Below, piece by piece: positions 9,199 through 17,991 of a DNA stretch of 64,000 bases. The first letter of the stretch is position 1. The number at the start of each line of letters is the position of its first letter. Location of the stretch: positions 17,702 through 81,701 of the forward strand of contig CBFDBU010000013.1 in the NCBI GenBank assembly GCA_965603125.1, written 5' to 3'. The position numbers and the translations under genes are program-made. Below the pieces are notes generated by a model. The model did no database searches. It had not been told where the DNA came from and saw nothing but the letters and a program-made list of their open reading frames with translations. This DNA comes from JAJRTA01 sp965603125. GTDB lineage: Bacteria > Zixibacteria > MSB-5A5 > GN15 > FEB-12.

Positions 9199-11694
9199 TT
9201 ACTTCTTCTTGCGCGAGCGGGCGGCCTTGCCGCCGTCTTTGGATGCACGGGATTTTTTTGAAGTCTTCTTTTTCTTTTGCGCCTTCTCAATCTCTTCGGC
9301 GAACACCTTCTCCAGCGTGAAAGAAGACGGGGTGAAGTCCATCAGGCACAACTCGAAAAGCTCGTCCACTCGCTCTATGTAGGAGAACCTGGTCTTGCGG
9401 ACTATCTCCCGGGGCAGATCCTGGACATCCTTTCGGTTTACCTTGGGAAGGACGACGTGAAAAATACCCGCCCGGTAGGCGGCCGATACTTTCTCCTTGA
9501 TCCCCCCTACCGGAAGCACACGGCCCCGCAGGGTAACCTCGCCGGTCATGGCGACATCGTTGCGAATGGGCCGTTCGGCCATAACCGAGGCAACCACGAG
9601 ACAGACGGTCACACCAGCCGACGGACCGTCCTTCGGGATGGCGCCCGACGGAAAGTGGATATGGATATCGAAGTCGCTGAAATCACTGAAGTCGATTCCC
9701 AGCATGTCCGCCTTCGACCGCACGTAGGAGTGCGCCGCCTGGATGGACTCTTTCATCACTTCCCCGAGCGAACCGGTGGAGATGATCTGTCCTTCACCCT
9801 TCATTTTCAGGCCCTCGATGAACATCAGGTCTCCCCCCGCGCCCGTCCAGGCCAGTCCCGTGGCGGTTCCTATCTCCGGGAGCGTCTCGGCCTTCTCGGG
9901 GATGAAGAGGGTCGGGCCCAGGAAGACCCCCAGATTCTTCTCGGTAATGGACCAGGACGATTTGCTCTTCTGGGCTTTCTCCAGGGCGATCTTGCGGCAG
10001 ATTTTTTCCAGTTGCTGGGAGAAACCAAGCAGACCGGCCTCCTGAGTGTAGCCCCGGACGATCTTTGACAGTGTTTTATTCGCTACCTTGAACTCGGATT
10101 TGCGTATGCCGTGCCTCTTCAGGATGCTGGGAATGATATATCGCTTGGATATGGAGATCTTCTCTCTCTCGATATAGCCGGGTATCTCCAGCAGCTCGAA
10201 GCGGGGGATGAACTGCTCCGGGATTTCCTCGAAGGAGCGCACCGAACAGATGAAAGTGACCCGGGAAAGGTCAAACGGCACCCCGAGGTAATGGTCCAGA
10301 AAGCGGCTGTTCAGACGAGTGTCAACCACCTCCAGGAGAGCCATGTTCAACGAGGAGTTGTTGTCGATATTGAAGTAGTCGATGTCCTCGATCAGGATGA
10401 CCGGGTCGCAGTGCCCAGCGTCCTTCAGCGCCTGGATGATCTTCCCCGGCATAGCTCCCAGGAAGGTGCGGGAAGTGCCCTTGATCTCCGAGACCTGGGA
10501 AATGCCCCCGACCGAAACGCGAATAAACTCCTTGCCGAGAGCGCGAGCCATGGCTTTTGCCAGCGAGGCTTTCCCGGTGCCGGGTCCGCCGATGAGACAC
10601 AAGGTGGGGCCGTCGTCAACGCCACCGGCCAGCTTCCGCACCGAAATCCGCTGCAGTATCTGCTGTCGTATGCTGGTCGGCCCGTAGTAGTCAGCGGAAA
10701 TGATCTTGTCCACGTCGGCAATCTCATAGCTTTCGGGTGCACCCTTGCCCCACGGCAGAGCCAGTATCCAGTCGAGGTAGTTCTTGGTTTCTCCGTATTC
10801 CGCCGAAGCGGCGGGCAGGCGGGAGAGGCGGTCCACCTCTATCGTGGCGCGGGCGACCACCTCCGGCGGCAGATGGCGCGCGCTCTTGATCAACTCGCGA
10901 ACATAAGACACTTCTTCCTTCTGGTTATCCGCCATGGTAGAGGCGCCACTACCAACCGGGGAAGGCCGGCCGGCAGACACCCTGTCGCCCCGGCTGTCTG
11001 CGCCCGGATTGTCATCAACACCCCGCAGGGCCACGGCCCGTGTGAATTCCCGATCAAGATACTCAAGCAGCTTGTCATATCGGTGACGCAGGTTGACCGC
11101 TTCAAGTAGTTCCTGGCTCAGCGCAAGTGGAAACCGCAGTTGCGCCGCCATGCGATCAGCGAGAACGGACGGATCATCATCCGACATCCGAAGCACTTGC
11201 AACAACTCAGGAGAGTATGTGGGATCCAGTTGAGTTATCCTGGCCACCATCGAAATCGCGGAAAACATCCGGTCGGTGAGCCTTGAGTCGGCCTTCCCGG
11301 GGGTCTGTAATTCCGACGCGGTGACAGTCAGATATGGCTCGGAACCGGTGATCTCGCTGATGGCGGCCCGACGAAGCCCCTCTATTGTCACCAGTTTGAT
11401 GCCCCCGGGAGCATCGCGACTGTCGCGCACTCGCGCAAATGTACCTACCTGGTGGATCGGCGCCGTGCTGTCGTCGGATGCCTGGAGATGCGAAAAGGAG
11501 GTAACGAATTCCCGGTCAGCCGTCAGGCAGTCTGCGACCAACCGCATGCTTTCCGGGCGCCGGATCTGGATGGTAAGCAGGTTGTGCGGAAACAGAACCG
11601 CCGTCTGCAGCGGCAATACCGGGTACTTCTCGCTTCTGTCGGTCGCCAGGGTAGGCAGGCGATGCCTGCTTCTTATGAGTAATTGGGCAGTCAT
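9199..11694 (-). CDS. lon: Lon-type ATP-dependent protease with altered ATPase motifs
   Basis: The 831-residue order is Lon: N-terminal substrate domain (about 23-230), AAA+ domain (about 330-560) and Ser-Lys protease (about 600-790). The protease looks active: PKDGPSAG carries S692 and the GGIKEK lysine is about K733. The ATPase motifs differ from ordinary Lon. Walker A is GGPGTGKAS (369-377), with alanine after the lysine. Walker B reads ILIEDID, with E436-D437 where DE is normal. The sensor-1 segment reads FICSVRS without the usual asparagine. The sensor-2 segment reads AGLLGFSQ instead of AGVRGLER. The putative arginine finger (IPRFELLEIPG) remains. A lysine-rich tail ends the protein. 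It is monocistronic as far as can be seen. Confidence 0.88.
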   Translation of the reverse strand: MTAQLLIRSRHRLPTLATDRSEKYPVLPLQTAVLFPHNLLTIQIRRPESMRLVADCLTADREFVTSFSHLQASDDSTAPIHQVGTFARVRDSRDAPGGIKLVTIEGLRRAAISEITGSEPYLTVTASELQTPGKADSRLTDRMFSAISMVARITQLDPTYSPELLQVLRMSDDDPSVLADRMAAQLRFPLALSQELLEAVNLRHRYDKLLEYLDREFTRAVALRGVDDNPGADSRGDRVSAGRPSPVGSGASTMADNQKEEVSYVRELIKSARHLPPEVVARATIEVDRLSRLPAASAEYGETKNYLDWILALPWGKGAPESYEIADVDKIISADYYGPTSIRQQILQRISVRKLAGGVDDGPTLCLIGGPGTGKASLAKAMARALGKEFIRVSVGGISQVSEIKGTSRTFLGAMPGKIIQALKDAGHCDPVILIEDIDYFNIDNNSSLNMALLEVVDTRLNSRFLDHYLGVPFDLSRVTFICSVRSFEEIPEQFIPRFELLEIPGYIEREKISISKRYIIPSILKRHGIRKSEFKVANKTLSKIVRGYTQEAGLLGFSQQLEKICRKIALEKAQKSKSSWSITEKNLGVFLGPTLFIPEKAETLPEIGTATGLAWTGAGGDLMFIEGLKMKGEGQIISTGSLGEVMKESIQAAHSYVRSKADMLGIDFSDFSDFDIHIHFPSGAIPKDGPSAGVTVCLVVASVMAERPIRNDVAMTGEVTLRGRVLPVGGIKEKVSAAYRAGIFHVVLPKVNRKDVQDLPREIVRKTRFSYIERVDELFELCLMDFTPSSFTLEKVFAEEIEKAQKKKKTSKKSRASKDGGKAARSRKKK

Positions 11695-11977
11695 TTGCTT
11701 CAGTATCGACCATTCCTATATTCCCTCAACTGACAAGCGCCGTGATTTGTTTCCGGCTGCCTGAAGTTAACCAGGTCGGGTCAGGGTCACGCCACAATGA
11801 CAAACCGTACTGTGACTTAAGGCCCGAGGCGGAGTCTCGGTGAAAGGCATCGAGGTCGACCGAGCAATATAGACCGGGCCGACCGGACGCCCGACAGTGG
11901 AGGTTCGAACGCAACCGGATCAGGCAGGGAACGGGCTAGGCCCCCCAACAACGAAGCAGCATCGGGCAGACTGCCGC
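11695..11977. other. Gene-free stretch between helicase end and lon start
   Basis: It contains no convincing reading frame. GGCCCG at about 11821 and CGGGCC at about 11874 can pair around an inner CCGAG/CTCGG, so a folded RNA is possible but unsupported. No clear lon promoter was found. Confidence 0.3.
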
Positions 11978-14680
11978 CTAATTCATCGACGGTGAGGTCT
12001 CATCGAGAACCAATGACCGTACCTCATGATCGGGATGCCGCCTCAGGTTCTCGCAATTGAGCCGAATTCGAGTCGGATCAACCTTCAGCCGGTAGTATCC
12101 AAGCCGGTTATTCTCGACAACTGACCAGGAGGAGTTCAAGCCACTGCTGATCTCGCTTTTCATTCGGTACAGATATCGGGCCTGGTTGAAGCCGACCTCG
12201 ATATCTTCCTTGTAAACCCAGCCGGTCTCCCCCCTGAGTCTCGACCAGGCCAGCCGGGCAAAGTACTTGAATGACTTCCCGGTCAACCTGATGGGAAAGC
12301 CATTGACCCTGATCAGGAACCGCTCCCGGTCAAGGTCACCATCCACCTCGACCAGTTCGGGCTCATCATCGATCGCAATCAGCGCGTGCGGTACTGCCAC
12401 GTCCGCTGTTGTCGTAGTCGCATCCATATCAATCTCCTCTCTGAGCAACTCTAATATCTTGTTGACACGTCTTCTCTTATGTGTGCCCCTAATGATCTCC
12501 TGCAACTGTTTGTCGGAAAGCCTGACGAGATCCCTTTGATTCTCCACGCCCGCCTTCTGCAGCGCAGCGTAATCGGCACGGCTGAGAACCTGGCCCAGGC
12601 GCGCGTGCAGCCCCCGCAGCGAGACGGGAAGACCGAACCGAATGCTGAAAGCCTGTCCACGCAACTCTCCGGCCAGCGGCGAGTCTCGCTCGGAGGCCTC
12701 CAGTAATGCGGCCAAGCCGGATACCAGATGCGCAGTCGTATCGCCGAGGGCCATAATCTGCCCCAGGTGGACTTGAAACTGCTCCTCCAGCCTGTTCACC
12801 GGCGCCAGTCGACGCCATCGATCCAGAAGAAACAGGGACTTCAGAGCGGCCGCCGCGCGGTAGGTGAGAGGTTCCCCCAGGTTGGCCGTCCCAAGCAGAA
12901 AGCGAACGTCGTCAATGGCATGATCGAACTGCCGGTACAGCATCTTGACCGGCACCGAGTTCACCTGCTCAAAACGGGTAAGAATGCCGGGCGGCATGAT
13001 CCAGTCGGGTGCGCTCAGCGCCAGTGCCGTCCAACCGAGTTGAGTCTCGGGGTGATCTCGCCCGAGAGACTCTCGGTAATGTCTTGCCTGCGCTACCGAA
13101 AGGCCGCTCCTGGCCACGGCTTGTCCGAGGGCGGTGGTCGTCAGGCGCCCGGAGCTGCTGATCTCCATGAACCCGTCCGCAACCAGCCGCCGCACCACCC
13201 TGTCGAAACCTGCCTCGTCGGTACCTTTCTCCAACTGAGCGTAGAGGGTACGCGCAAACAGTGTCGTCAATTGAGCAGCACTGTCGGCCAGCCCGCAAAC
13301 AATCATATCCAGCGACCAGTCCTCCCGCGGCATACTGTCCAGGGCCGATCTGATCGGCTCGGGACGCTCGACGGCAATGTAGTTCTCCCACAGGATATCG
13401 CGGTCAAACTCAGAATCGGCCAGGATAACAGCCCGGCCCGGCTTGCTGCTGTCTCTCAGCCCAAGGCGTCCGGCCCGGCCGGTCATGTTGTCAAACTCGG
13501 CACGACTCACGGGAACGAGAACCGGGCCGTCGCCGTATTCGCTTGACGCGTACCTGACTGTCTCCAGGTAGACTGTGTCCGCCGGAAGATGCACCCCCAT
13601 GGCCAGAGTGGTGGTCGAGAAGATCACCCTGGCTTCGCCGTCGACAAACGCCTGCTCGACAATGGCTCTCTGCCCCGGAGAAAGGTCGGAGTTGTGAAAG
13701 GCCACGCCCCGACTCAAAGCCCGCCCCAGCGAGCGGACCAGGAACGACGGTTCCTCTTCAGCCAGCATTTCCAGGGCCGTCTTCGCCTCCGGCCAACTCA
13801 CCGAGGCGGCCAGCTTGAAAGCTGCCTCGACCGTATTCATTCTCGATTTCAGGAAGACCAGCGTGGAGCCGCTCTCTGCCTTGAGCTGCTTGATAAAGCT
13901 CTCAAACGGCTCATCCCCGGCGTCGGCTTCCGAGAAAGGTTCACAGCCGTCGCAACCACTGTTGAAAGACCGATACCGAAAAGAGCCTTCGGCGGCCACT
14001 CCCCGAATCAGGTCAACCGGACGAGTTGATTCCTCCACCAGGATGGCGTCCAGCCATGCGGCCAGCCGTCCCGATGACTCGGCTTCATCCCCGATCACGG
14101 CCGAGAGACCTACCAGTGAGGGCTCGTAAACGGAAGCCAGCACCTTTGTCAGAAGCCGCTCGAGAACGGCCCCCCTTCCCGGTTCAGCCACCGTCTGAAG
14201 TTCGTCAACGACGACCAGGCCGATACCCTTGAGCACGTCAAGCGAGGAAGTCAGCAGAAGATCCAGTTTCTCATAGATGGCGACCGCAACCTGGTAATCA
14301 CCGTCGGCGAATCTCGTGTCGTTCTCCGGATGATCACCGGTAACGATAAGGCATTTTACGGCCAGCCGTCCGAAAGTGTCCTGTAGCCGCTCGTAATTTT
14401 GCTCCGCCAGTGACTTGAGAGGTGACAACATGATTACCTTGCGACGCGCCATAAACGCCCGGGCGGCAGCCACCTCGGCACAAAAGGACTTACCCGATGA
14501 AGTCGGAGCCGATATGATCATTCTCACCGGCTGATGATCACACCCGCTTCCCGGTTCACCTAAAAGCCCGCGGCGGACAGCCCGGCTCTGGACACCCAGC
14601 AGCAGCTCACCCTGTCTGTCCCGCCACAGCTTTACCACGCGCGGAGGAATCCCCCATTTCTCAAGGTCTCTCAAGCGCAA
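11978..14680 (-). CDS. Ski2/Hel308-like superfamily 2 helicase fused to an OmpR-like winged helix
   Basis: The protein has 900 residues. Helicase motifs appear in order: I (SAPTSSGKS, 57-65), Ia (PLKSLAEQ, 87-94), II (DELQ, 159-162), III (GLSAVIGD, 191-198), V (STTTLAMGVHLPA, 355-367) and VI (NMTGRAGRLG, 398-407). This spacing and the following helical region fit Ski2/Hel308-like DNA helicases. A helix-hairpin-helix-like part lies near 680-740. After a linker, about 784-875 resembles the Trans_reg_C winged helix of OmpR-type regulators: RVNGFPIRLTGKSFKYF, then VVENNRLGYYRL at the hairpin. There is no receiver domain. The start is TTG 14680 with AAAGGAGG eight bases upstream. The zinc-ribbon gene ends 28 bases before it, so they are probably co-transcribed. 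A DNA repair or replication-restart role is inferred. Confidence 0.85.
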   Translation of the reverse strand: MRLRDLEKWGIPPRVVKLWRDRQGELLLGVQSRAVRRGLLGEPGSGCDHQPVRMIISAPTSSGKSFCAEVAAARAFMARRKVIMLSPLKSLAEQNYERLQDTFGRLAVKCLIVTGDHPENDTRFADGDYQVAVAIYEKLDLLLTSSLDVLKGIGLVVVDELQTVAEPGRGAVLERLLTKVLASVYEPSLVGLSAVIGDEAESSGRLAAWLDAILVEESTRPVDLIRGVAAEGSFRYRSFNSGCDGCEPFSEADAGDEPFESFIKQLKAESGSTLVFLKSRMNTVEAAFKLAASVSWPEAKTALEMLAEEEPSFLVRSLGRALSRGVAFHNSDLSPGQRAIVEQAFVDGEARVIFSTTTLAMGVHLPADTVYLETVRYASSEYGDGPVLVPVSRAEFDNMTGRAGRLGLRDSSKPGRAVILADSEFDRDILWENYIAVERPEPIRSALDSMPREDWSLDMIVCGLADSAAQLTTLFARTLYAQLEKGTDEAGFDRVVRRLVADGFMEISSSGRLTTTALGQAVARSGLSVAQARHYRESLGRDHPETQLGWTALALSAPDWIMPPGILTRFEQVNSVPVKMLYRQFDHAIDDVRFLLGTANLGEPLTYRAAAALKSLFLLDRWRRLAPVNRLEEQFQVHLGQIMALGDTTAHLVSGLAALLEASERDSPLAGELRGQAFSIRFGLPVSLRGLHARLGQVLSRADYAALQKAGVENQRDLVRLSDKQLQEIIRGTHKRRRVNKILELLREEIDMDATTTTADVAVPHALIAIDDEPELVEVDGDLDRERFLIRVNGFPIRLTGKSFKYFARLAWSRLRGETGWVYKEDIEVGFNQARYLYRMKSEISSGLNSSWSVVENNRLGYYRLKVDPTRIRLNCENLRRHPDHEVRSLVLDETSPSMN

Positions 14681-14708
14681 TCGATGTTCCTCCTTTCATC
14701 CTCGTGTT

Positions 14709-14924
14709 TCACCCCGCACAGAGCCCAAAACCACAAATAGGGCAACCAAAACAACTCCCTAATCGAATCATCCCGGCCCCACAATCCGGACAGGTGGCAA
14801 CGTTCATGTAACTGAAGTCCTCCCGAACAACATGTTCCGATTCGAGAATATCGGTCGGGTTGCCGGGGCAGTCTCCGTCCATCTCCGTTGCGTTGCCGTC
14901 GGTCCCGCCTTGAAAAGACATCAT
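14709..14924 (-). CDS. Small stand-alone NrdJ-type zinc-ribbon protein
   Basis: This 71-residue protein has an acidic N-terminal half and ends in CPDCG...CPICGFGLC. That arrangement resembles the C-terminal zinc ribbon of B12-dependent ribonucleotide reductase (NrdJ: CPECG...CxxCGYSKC), but the reductase is absent. Two adjacent ATGs (14924, 14921) follow a strong AAAGGAGG site; either may be used. It is the first gene of the unit with the helicase. The short length and full set of cysteines argue for a real gene rather than a chance frame. Function unknown: nucleic-acid binding, or contact with the helicase, are guesses. Confidence 0.75.
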   Translation of the reverse strand: MMSFQGGTDGNATEMDGDCPGNPTDILESEHVVREDFSYMNVATCPDCGAGMIRLGSCFGCPICGFGLCAG

Positions 14925-14970
14925 CGAGGCCTCCTTTCGTATCCTGGTACTAATCTATCGGCCACAATAC

Positions 14971-14999
14971 AGAATACTGCACATTTGTGCAGTTGTCAA
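14971..14999 (-). promoter_or_regulatory. Promoter of zinc-ribbon/helicase unit with palindromic operator
   Basis: On the minus strand, TTGACA (14994-14999) and TATTCT (14971-14976) are 17 bases apart. The palindrome ACTGCACA-TT-TGTGCAGT (14976-14993; plus-strand reading) occupies the whole spacer, so a protein bound there would block RNA polymerase. The core fits TGC-N-C-N4-GTGCA, which I recall as the LexA box of Fibrobacter. This points to damage-inducible control (inference). Confidence 0.75.
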
Positions 15000-15269
15000 G
15001 CGAAAAAACCTGCCTGGCAAAAGATTTTCCGGCGGCAGCACATAAAGGGTTACTATTTGAGAGAGCTACCACATATGGTGCCCACTTCCAAACTCGTAAG
15101 TAATAATGGGAACACACCGCTTGATAAACAGCGCTGGAGGAATGCCTGCGGCGCTTCGACTACAGCATAATCACGCAAAGTCAGTGTTCGGTCCTGTCTA
15201 TCCTGATTGTGCCCCGCGACGGAACTCTGATGAGACCGTCGGCCCCCCGGGTCAGACCTGAGTCGACGC
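15000..15269. other. Gene-free stretch upstream of the zinc-ribbon promoter
   Basis: With the leader at 14925-14999 it forms a gap of about 345 bases. Apart from the promoter and operator I see no gene, hairpin with T-run or RNA gene here; it also holds the 3' end of the tonB operon. Confidence 0.4.
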
Positions 15270-16001
15270 CTACTGGTCGCCCAGGATGAAATCCATCTTG
15301 TAGGTCACCCAGCAGTTCACGGGGCGGCCGTTCTGGATGCCGGGTTTGAACTTGTTCTTGTATGCTGCCTCAACGGCCGCTTCGTCCAGCGAGGCTGTTC
15401 CCGAACTCTTGCCTACCTGCGCTTGGCGGACGTTGCCTTCCTTGTCCACGAGCGCCTGCACCCATACGACGCCGATGATTCCGGCTGTCCTGGCCAGGCG
15501 GGGGTAGTCCGGGCTGTGCTTATAGATCATCTCCGGGTAGATCTCGACCGGATAAAACTCGTCCGGAGCCGGGAGGTAGTCGTCATCGGAAATATCAATG
15601 ATTATCTCATCGCCATCAGCCGCGGCACTGATATCGGGGGCTACGATCTCAGCCAACTCCTCACGGGTAGCCAGCACGACGTCTTCGTCGAGCACTTCGT
15701 CATCGGCGACCGGTTTGGGAATACCTACTTTGGGCGCCGCCGTTTTGGGAGCGCTGACCGACAGCTGAGGGGGCTTCCGGGCAATACTGGGAGGCGGACC
15801 GAGATCGGCCACGGTCTTGATAACGTGCATTCCGGCAAGAGCGTCGATCTCCTCCTCCGGCAGAGCCGATATAATCCATGCCACCGCAAGAATAACCAGC
15901 ACGAACCCCAGCATAATGCCGGTGCCGAAAAGGAAATTACGCTGGTACCTGGACTTCATCTCAAAGGCACCGTAGGGTGACCAGAGGGCACTTGTCGCCA
16001 T
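15270..16001 (-). CDS. TonB-family energy transducer
   Basis: The protein has 243 residues: a cytoplasmic start, one membrane anchor at about 24-46, a proline- and acid-rich periplasmic linker (PPPSIARKPPQ, then many D/E) and a C-terminal TonB domain from about 155 (YPRLARTAGIIGVVWVQALVD, ...LDEAAVEAAYKNKFKPGIQNGRPV). TonB couples the proton-driven ExbB/ExbD motor to outer-membrane receptors. The start overlaps the stop of the upstream ExbD, and the gene ends the operon. The receptor at 45025 is a possible client but is not linked to it. Confidence 0.9.
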   Translation of the reverse strand: MATSALWSPYGAFEMKSRYQRNFLFGTGIMLGFVLVILAVAWIISALPEEEIDALAGMHVIKTVADLGPPPSIARKPPQLSVSAPKTAAPKVGIPKPVADDEVLDEDVVLATREELAEIVAPDISAAADGDEIIIDISDDDYLPAPDEFYPVEIYPEMIYKHSPDYPRLARTAGIIGVVWVQALVDKEGNVRQAQVGKSSGTASLDEAAVEAAYKNKFKPGIQNGRPVNCWVTYKMDFILGDQ

Positions 16002-16645
16002 TACAGTTCACTCCCTTCAGTGATCTGCTCGAGGGCCGCGTCGATGATTTTGTCATCGCGCTCCTCCCACTCACCGATCGCATAGCGATAAGAGAACTTC
16101 TGGTCCTTGGGGATCTCATCGACCTTCACATCGAGCTGCTCAGCGGTGAAGCTGTTCCACGACCTCTCGATCAGATCGATCTCATCGAGTATATTCACCA
16201 TGTCGGCATAGCTGCCGTCGCGATGAATCAGGATCAGGGTATTGAGCTTGCTGTTTTCCCGGTTCATATTGACCAGCAGATTCTGAAGCGTATCAGCGTT
16301 AAGCTCGTAGAGGACGGAGTCCGGTTTGTTGATGTCCGAGGGCAGGAGTTGCGGCAGGTTATCGGGCGCTACCCGCCTGAGATTCCACCAGTAACGGCTA
16401 TCCTCATCAACACGGATCGTCAGAAGGTTCGTCTCGGCGATTTCAACGTCGGTTTCCTCCGGCGGCAGGTTGATCTCCATCGCCTGGGGCATAGAGAACA
16501 CCGTCGTTACCATGTAGAAGATCAGAAGGAGGAAGGCGATATCGACCATGGGCGTCATGTCGATACGGATCGATATCCTTCTCTTGGGACGTCTTAGTCC
16601 CTTCTTCTGTCCTCTTGGTTGTCGTTCTGCTACTTCGCCGCCCAT
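16001..16645 (-). CDS. ExbD/TolR-family biopolymer transport protein (214 residues)
   Basis: A basic cytoplasmic start is followed by ISIRIDMTPMVDIAFLLLIFYM, the ExbD transmembrane helix with its conserved membrane aspartate (VDIAF). The periplasmic part is longer than in the second ExbD of this operon, with an acid-rich middle (DINKPDSVLYELNADTLQNLL) and a final DEIP...EERDD segment. It should form the proton channel with the ExbB/TolQ protein at 17200. Two different ExbD genes beside one ExbB are common in FCB bacteria. It overlaps the tonB start. Confidence 0.9.
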   Translation of the reverse strand: MGGEVAERQPRGQKKGLRRPKRRISIRIDMTPMVDIAFLLLIFYMVTTVFSMPQAMEINLPPEETDVEIAETNLLTIRVDEDSRYWWNLRRVAPDNLPQLLPSDINKPDSVLYELNADTLQNLLVNMNRENSKLNTLILIHRDGSYADMVNILDEIDLIERSWNSFTAEQLDVKVDEIPKDQKFSYRYAIGEWEERDDKIIDAALEQITEGSEL

Positions 16646-16719
16646 CTATCTTCACTCTCCTTCCAACTCATTCAAAACAACGGGCGCCGCCCTGCCCGGC
16701 ATAGTTCACCGGGTGGCGC

Positions 16720-17196
16720 CTAAGCTTCTTCAGCCTCCACCTCCAGGTCGGTAATAATCAGGAAGCGTTCCAGGCTGTTTTCCTGCATGGTCTTCATCAC
16801 ATCCTGCATGGCGCCAAAGCTGGCCTCGCCGTCGGCCTTGATCACAATCAGGGCTTTGATGTTCCTGGCTCTGGCCTTATTGATCTCTCCGGAGACCGTG
16901 TACTTGTCACAGGTGCGGACCCTGCGAACAGTCGTTTCCACGTCCATGCCCTCGATATTGACCGTGGCCCTTTCCACGTAGTCGACATAGATCGAGTCAT
17001 ACTTGGTTACCGTGATGTTGATGATATCCTTATCCGGCAACTCGATCTGCGAGTGCGACTGGGGTAGATCCACCGCCCGCGCTTCCGGGGGTTTGAACTG
17101 GGTGGTGGCCATGTAGAATATCAGCAACAGGAAGGCGATATCCACCATAGGAGTCATGTCAATGCGAATGGAAACCCGCCGCTTCTTGCCAGCCAT
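16720..17196 (-). CDS. ExbD/TolR-family biopolymer transport protein (158 residues)
   Basis: A standard-length ExbD. KKRRVSIRIDMTPMVDIAF begins the single transmembrane helix with its proton-carrying aspartate; a periplasmic domain follows with IKALIVIKADGEASFGAMQDVM, a familiar ExbD segment. It starts four bases after the ExbB stop and precedes the longer ExbD by 74 bases. The near-identical membrane segments of the two ExbD proteins suggest duplication with later divergence of the periplasmic parts. Confidence 0.92.
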   Translation of the reverse strand: MAGKKRRVSIRIDMTPMVDIAFLLLIFYMATTQFKPPEARAVDLPQSHSQIELPDKDIINITVTKYDSIYVDYVERATVNIEGMDVETTVRRVRTCDKYTVSGEINKARARNIKALIVIKADGEASFGAMQDVMKTMQENSLERFLIITDLEVEAEEA

Positions 17197-17199
17197 CGG

Positions 17200-17958
17200 C
17201 TATATCCCTTCTTTGTCCTTCAGAATCTGTATTACCTCAAAAGTGGCCTCGTCGGTGGTGTAGTTGAAAGCGTCCACTTTATTAACAAAGAAGTTGTAGA
17301 AGAAGATCCCCAGGATGCCGGATACCAGACCGCCGGCCGTGTTCACGAGCGCTTCCGAGATGCCGACGGCCAACTGGGTGGCGTCGATAACACCCCCCTC
17401 AACGTTACCGGTGGCGGCGAAAGCGCGGATCATTCCAATGGTCGTTCCCAAAAGGCCGACCATGGTGGCGATGGACGCGATTGTGGACAGCGCGATCAGG
17501 TTCCGCTCGAGCAGTGGTCCCTCGAGGGCGTTGGCCTCCTCGATAGCTGACTGGGTCAACTGAATCCGTTTCTCGCCGTCGATGGCTTCGCTTGCCTTGA
17601 CCTCGCGATAACGGTCTATTCCGGCCCTGAGAACGTTGGCGGTGGTGCCGCGCTGCTTGTCGCAGGCAGCCAGGGCGCTGTCATAGTCGTCGTTCTGCAA
17701 CTGCTTGACCAGGTTCTTAAAGAAGACCTGAACCGAACTCTTGCCCTTAGCCACTCCGTAAAGAGAGAAATACCGTTCCAGCGTAAACACGAGGCACATG
17801 ATGAAAATCATGATCAACACCACGACCAGCGGGCCACCCTGGTAGATGGAGTGCACAATCGGGTTTTCTGATGTTCTGAACACGCCGTACCATAAACCGA
17901 AGCCGATGGCAAACGCCACCACGGCGTTGAGAGTCACAAAGATTGTTTGTTTAACCAC
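17200..17958 (-). CDS. MotA/TolQ/ExbB-family proton channel protein
   Basis: The protein has 252 residues. A first helix at about 7-25 precedes the usual three: about 42-60, about 155-180 and about 200-228. Conserved parts are LERYFSLYGVAKGK and GLLGTTIGMIRAFAATGNVEGG...LAVGISEALVNTAGGLVSGI, typical of ExbB/TolQ. The extra N-terminal helix is common outside Proteobacteria. With the two ExbD proteins it forms the inner-membrane motor that energises TonB. It lies in an operon of seven same-strand genes. Confidence 0.93.
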   Translation of the reverse strand: MVKQTIFVTLNAVVAFAIGFGLWYGVFRTSENPIVHSIYQGGPLVVVLIMIFIMCLVFTLERYFSLYGVAKGKSSVQVFFKNLVKQLQNDDYDSALAACDKQRGTTANVLRAGIDRYREVKASEAIDGEKRIQLTQSAIEEANALEGPLLERNLIALSTIASIATMVGLLGTTIGMIRAFAATGNVEGGVIDATQLAVGISEALVNTAGGLVSGILGIFFYNFFVNKVDAFNYTTDEATFEVIQILKDKEGI

Positions 17959-17991
17959 TTGGCAATATCCTCCAAAAAAGACAACAGATTA

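Noticed and set aside
11885..11905. GGTTCGAACGCAACC as a tRNA T-arm
   Set aside because: No acceptor, D- or anticodon arm can be fitted around it.
12728..13546. A 272-codon plus-strand frame opposite the helicase
   Set aside because: It lies fully antisense to clear helicase motifs and has no ribosome site or family resemblance.
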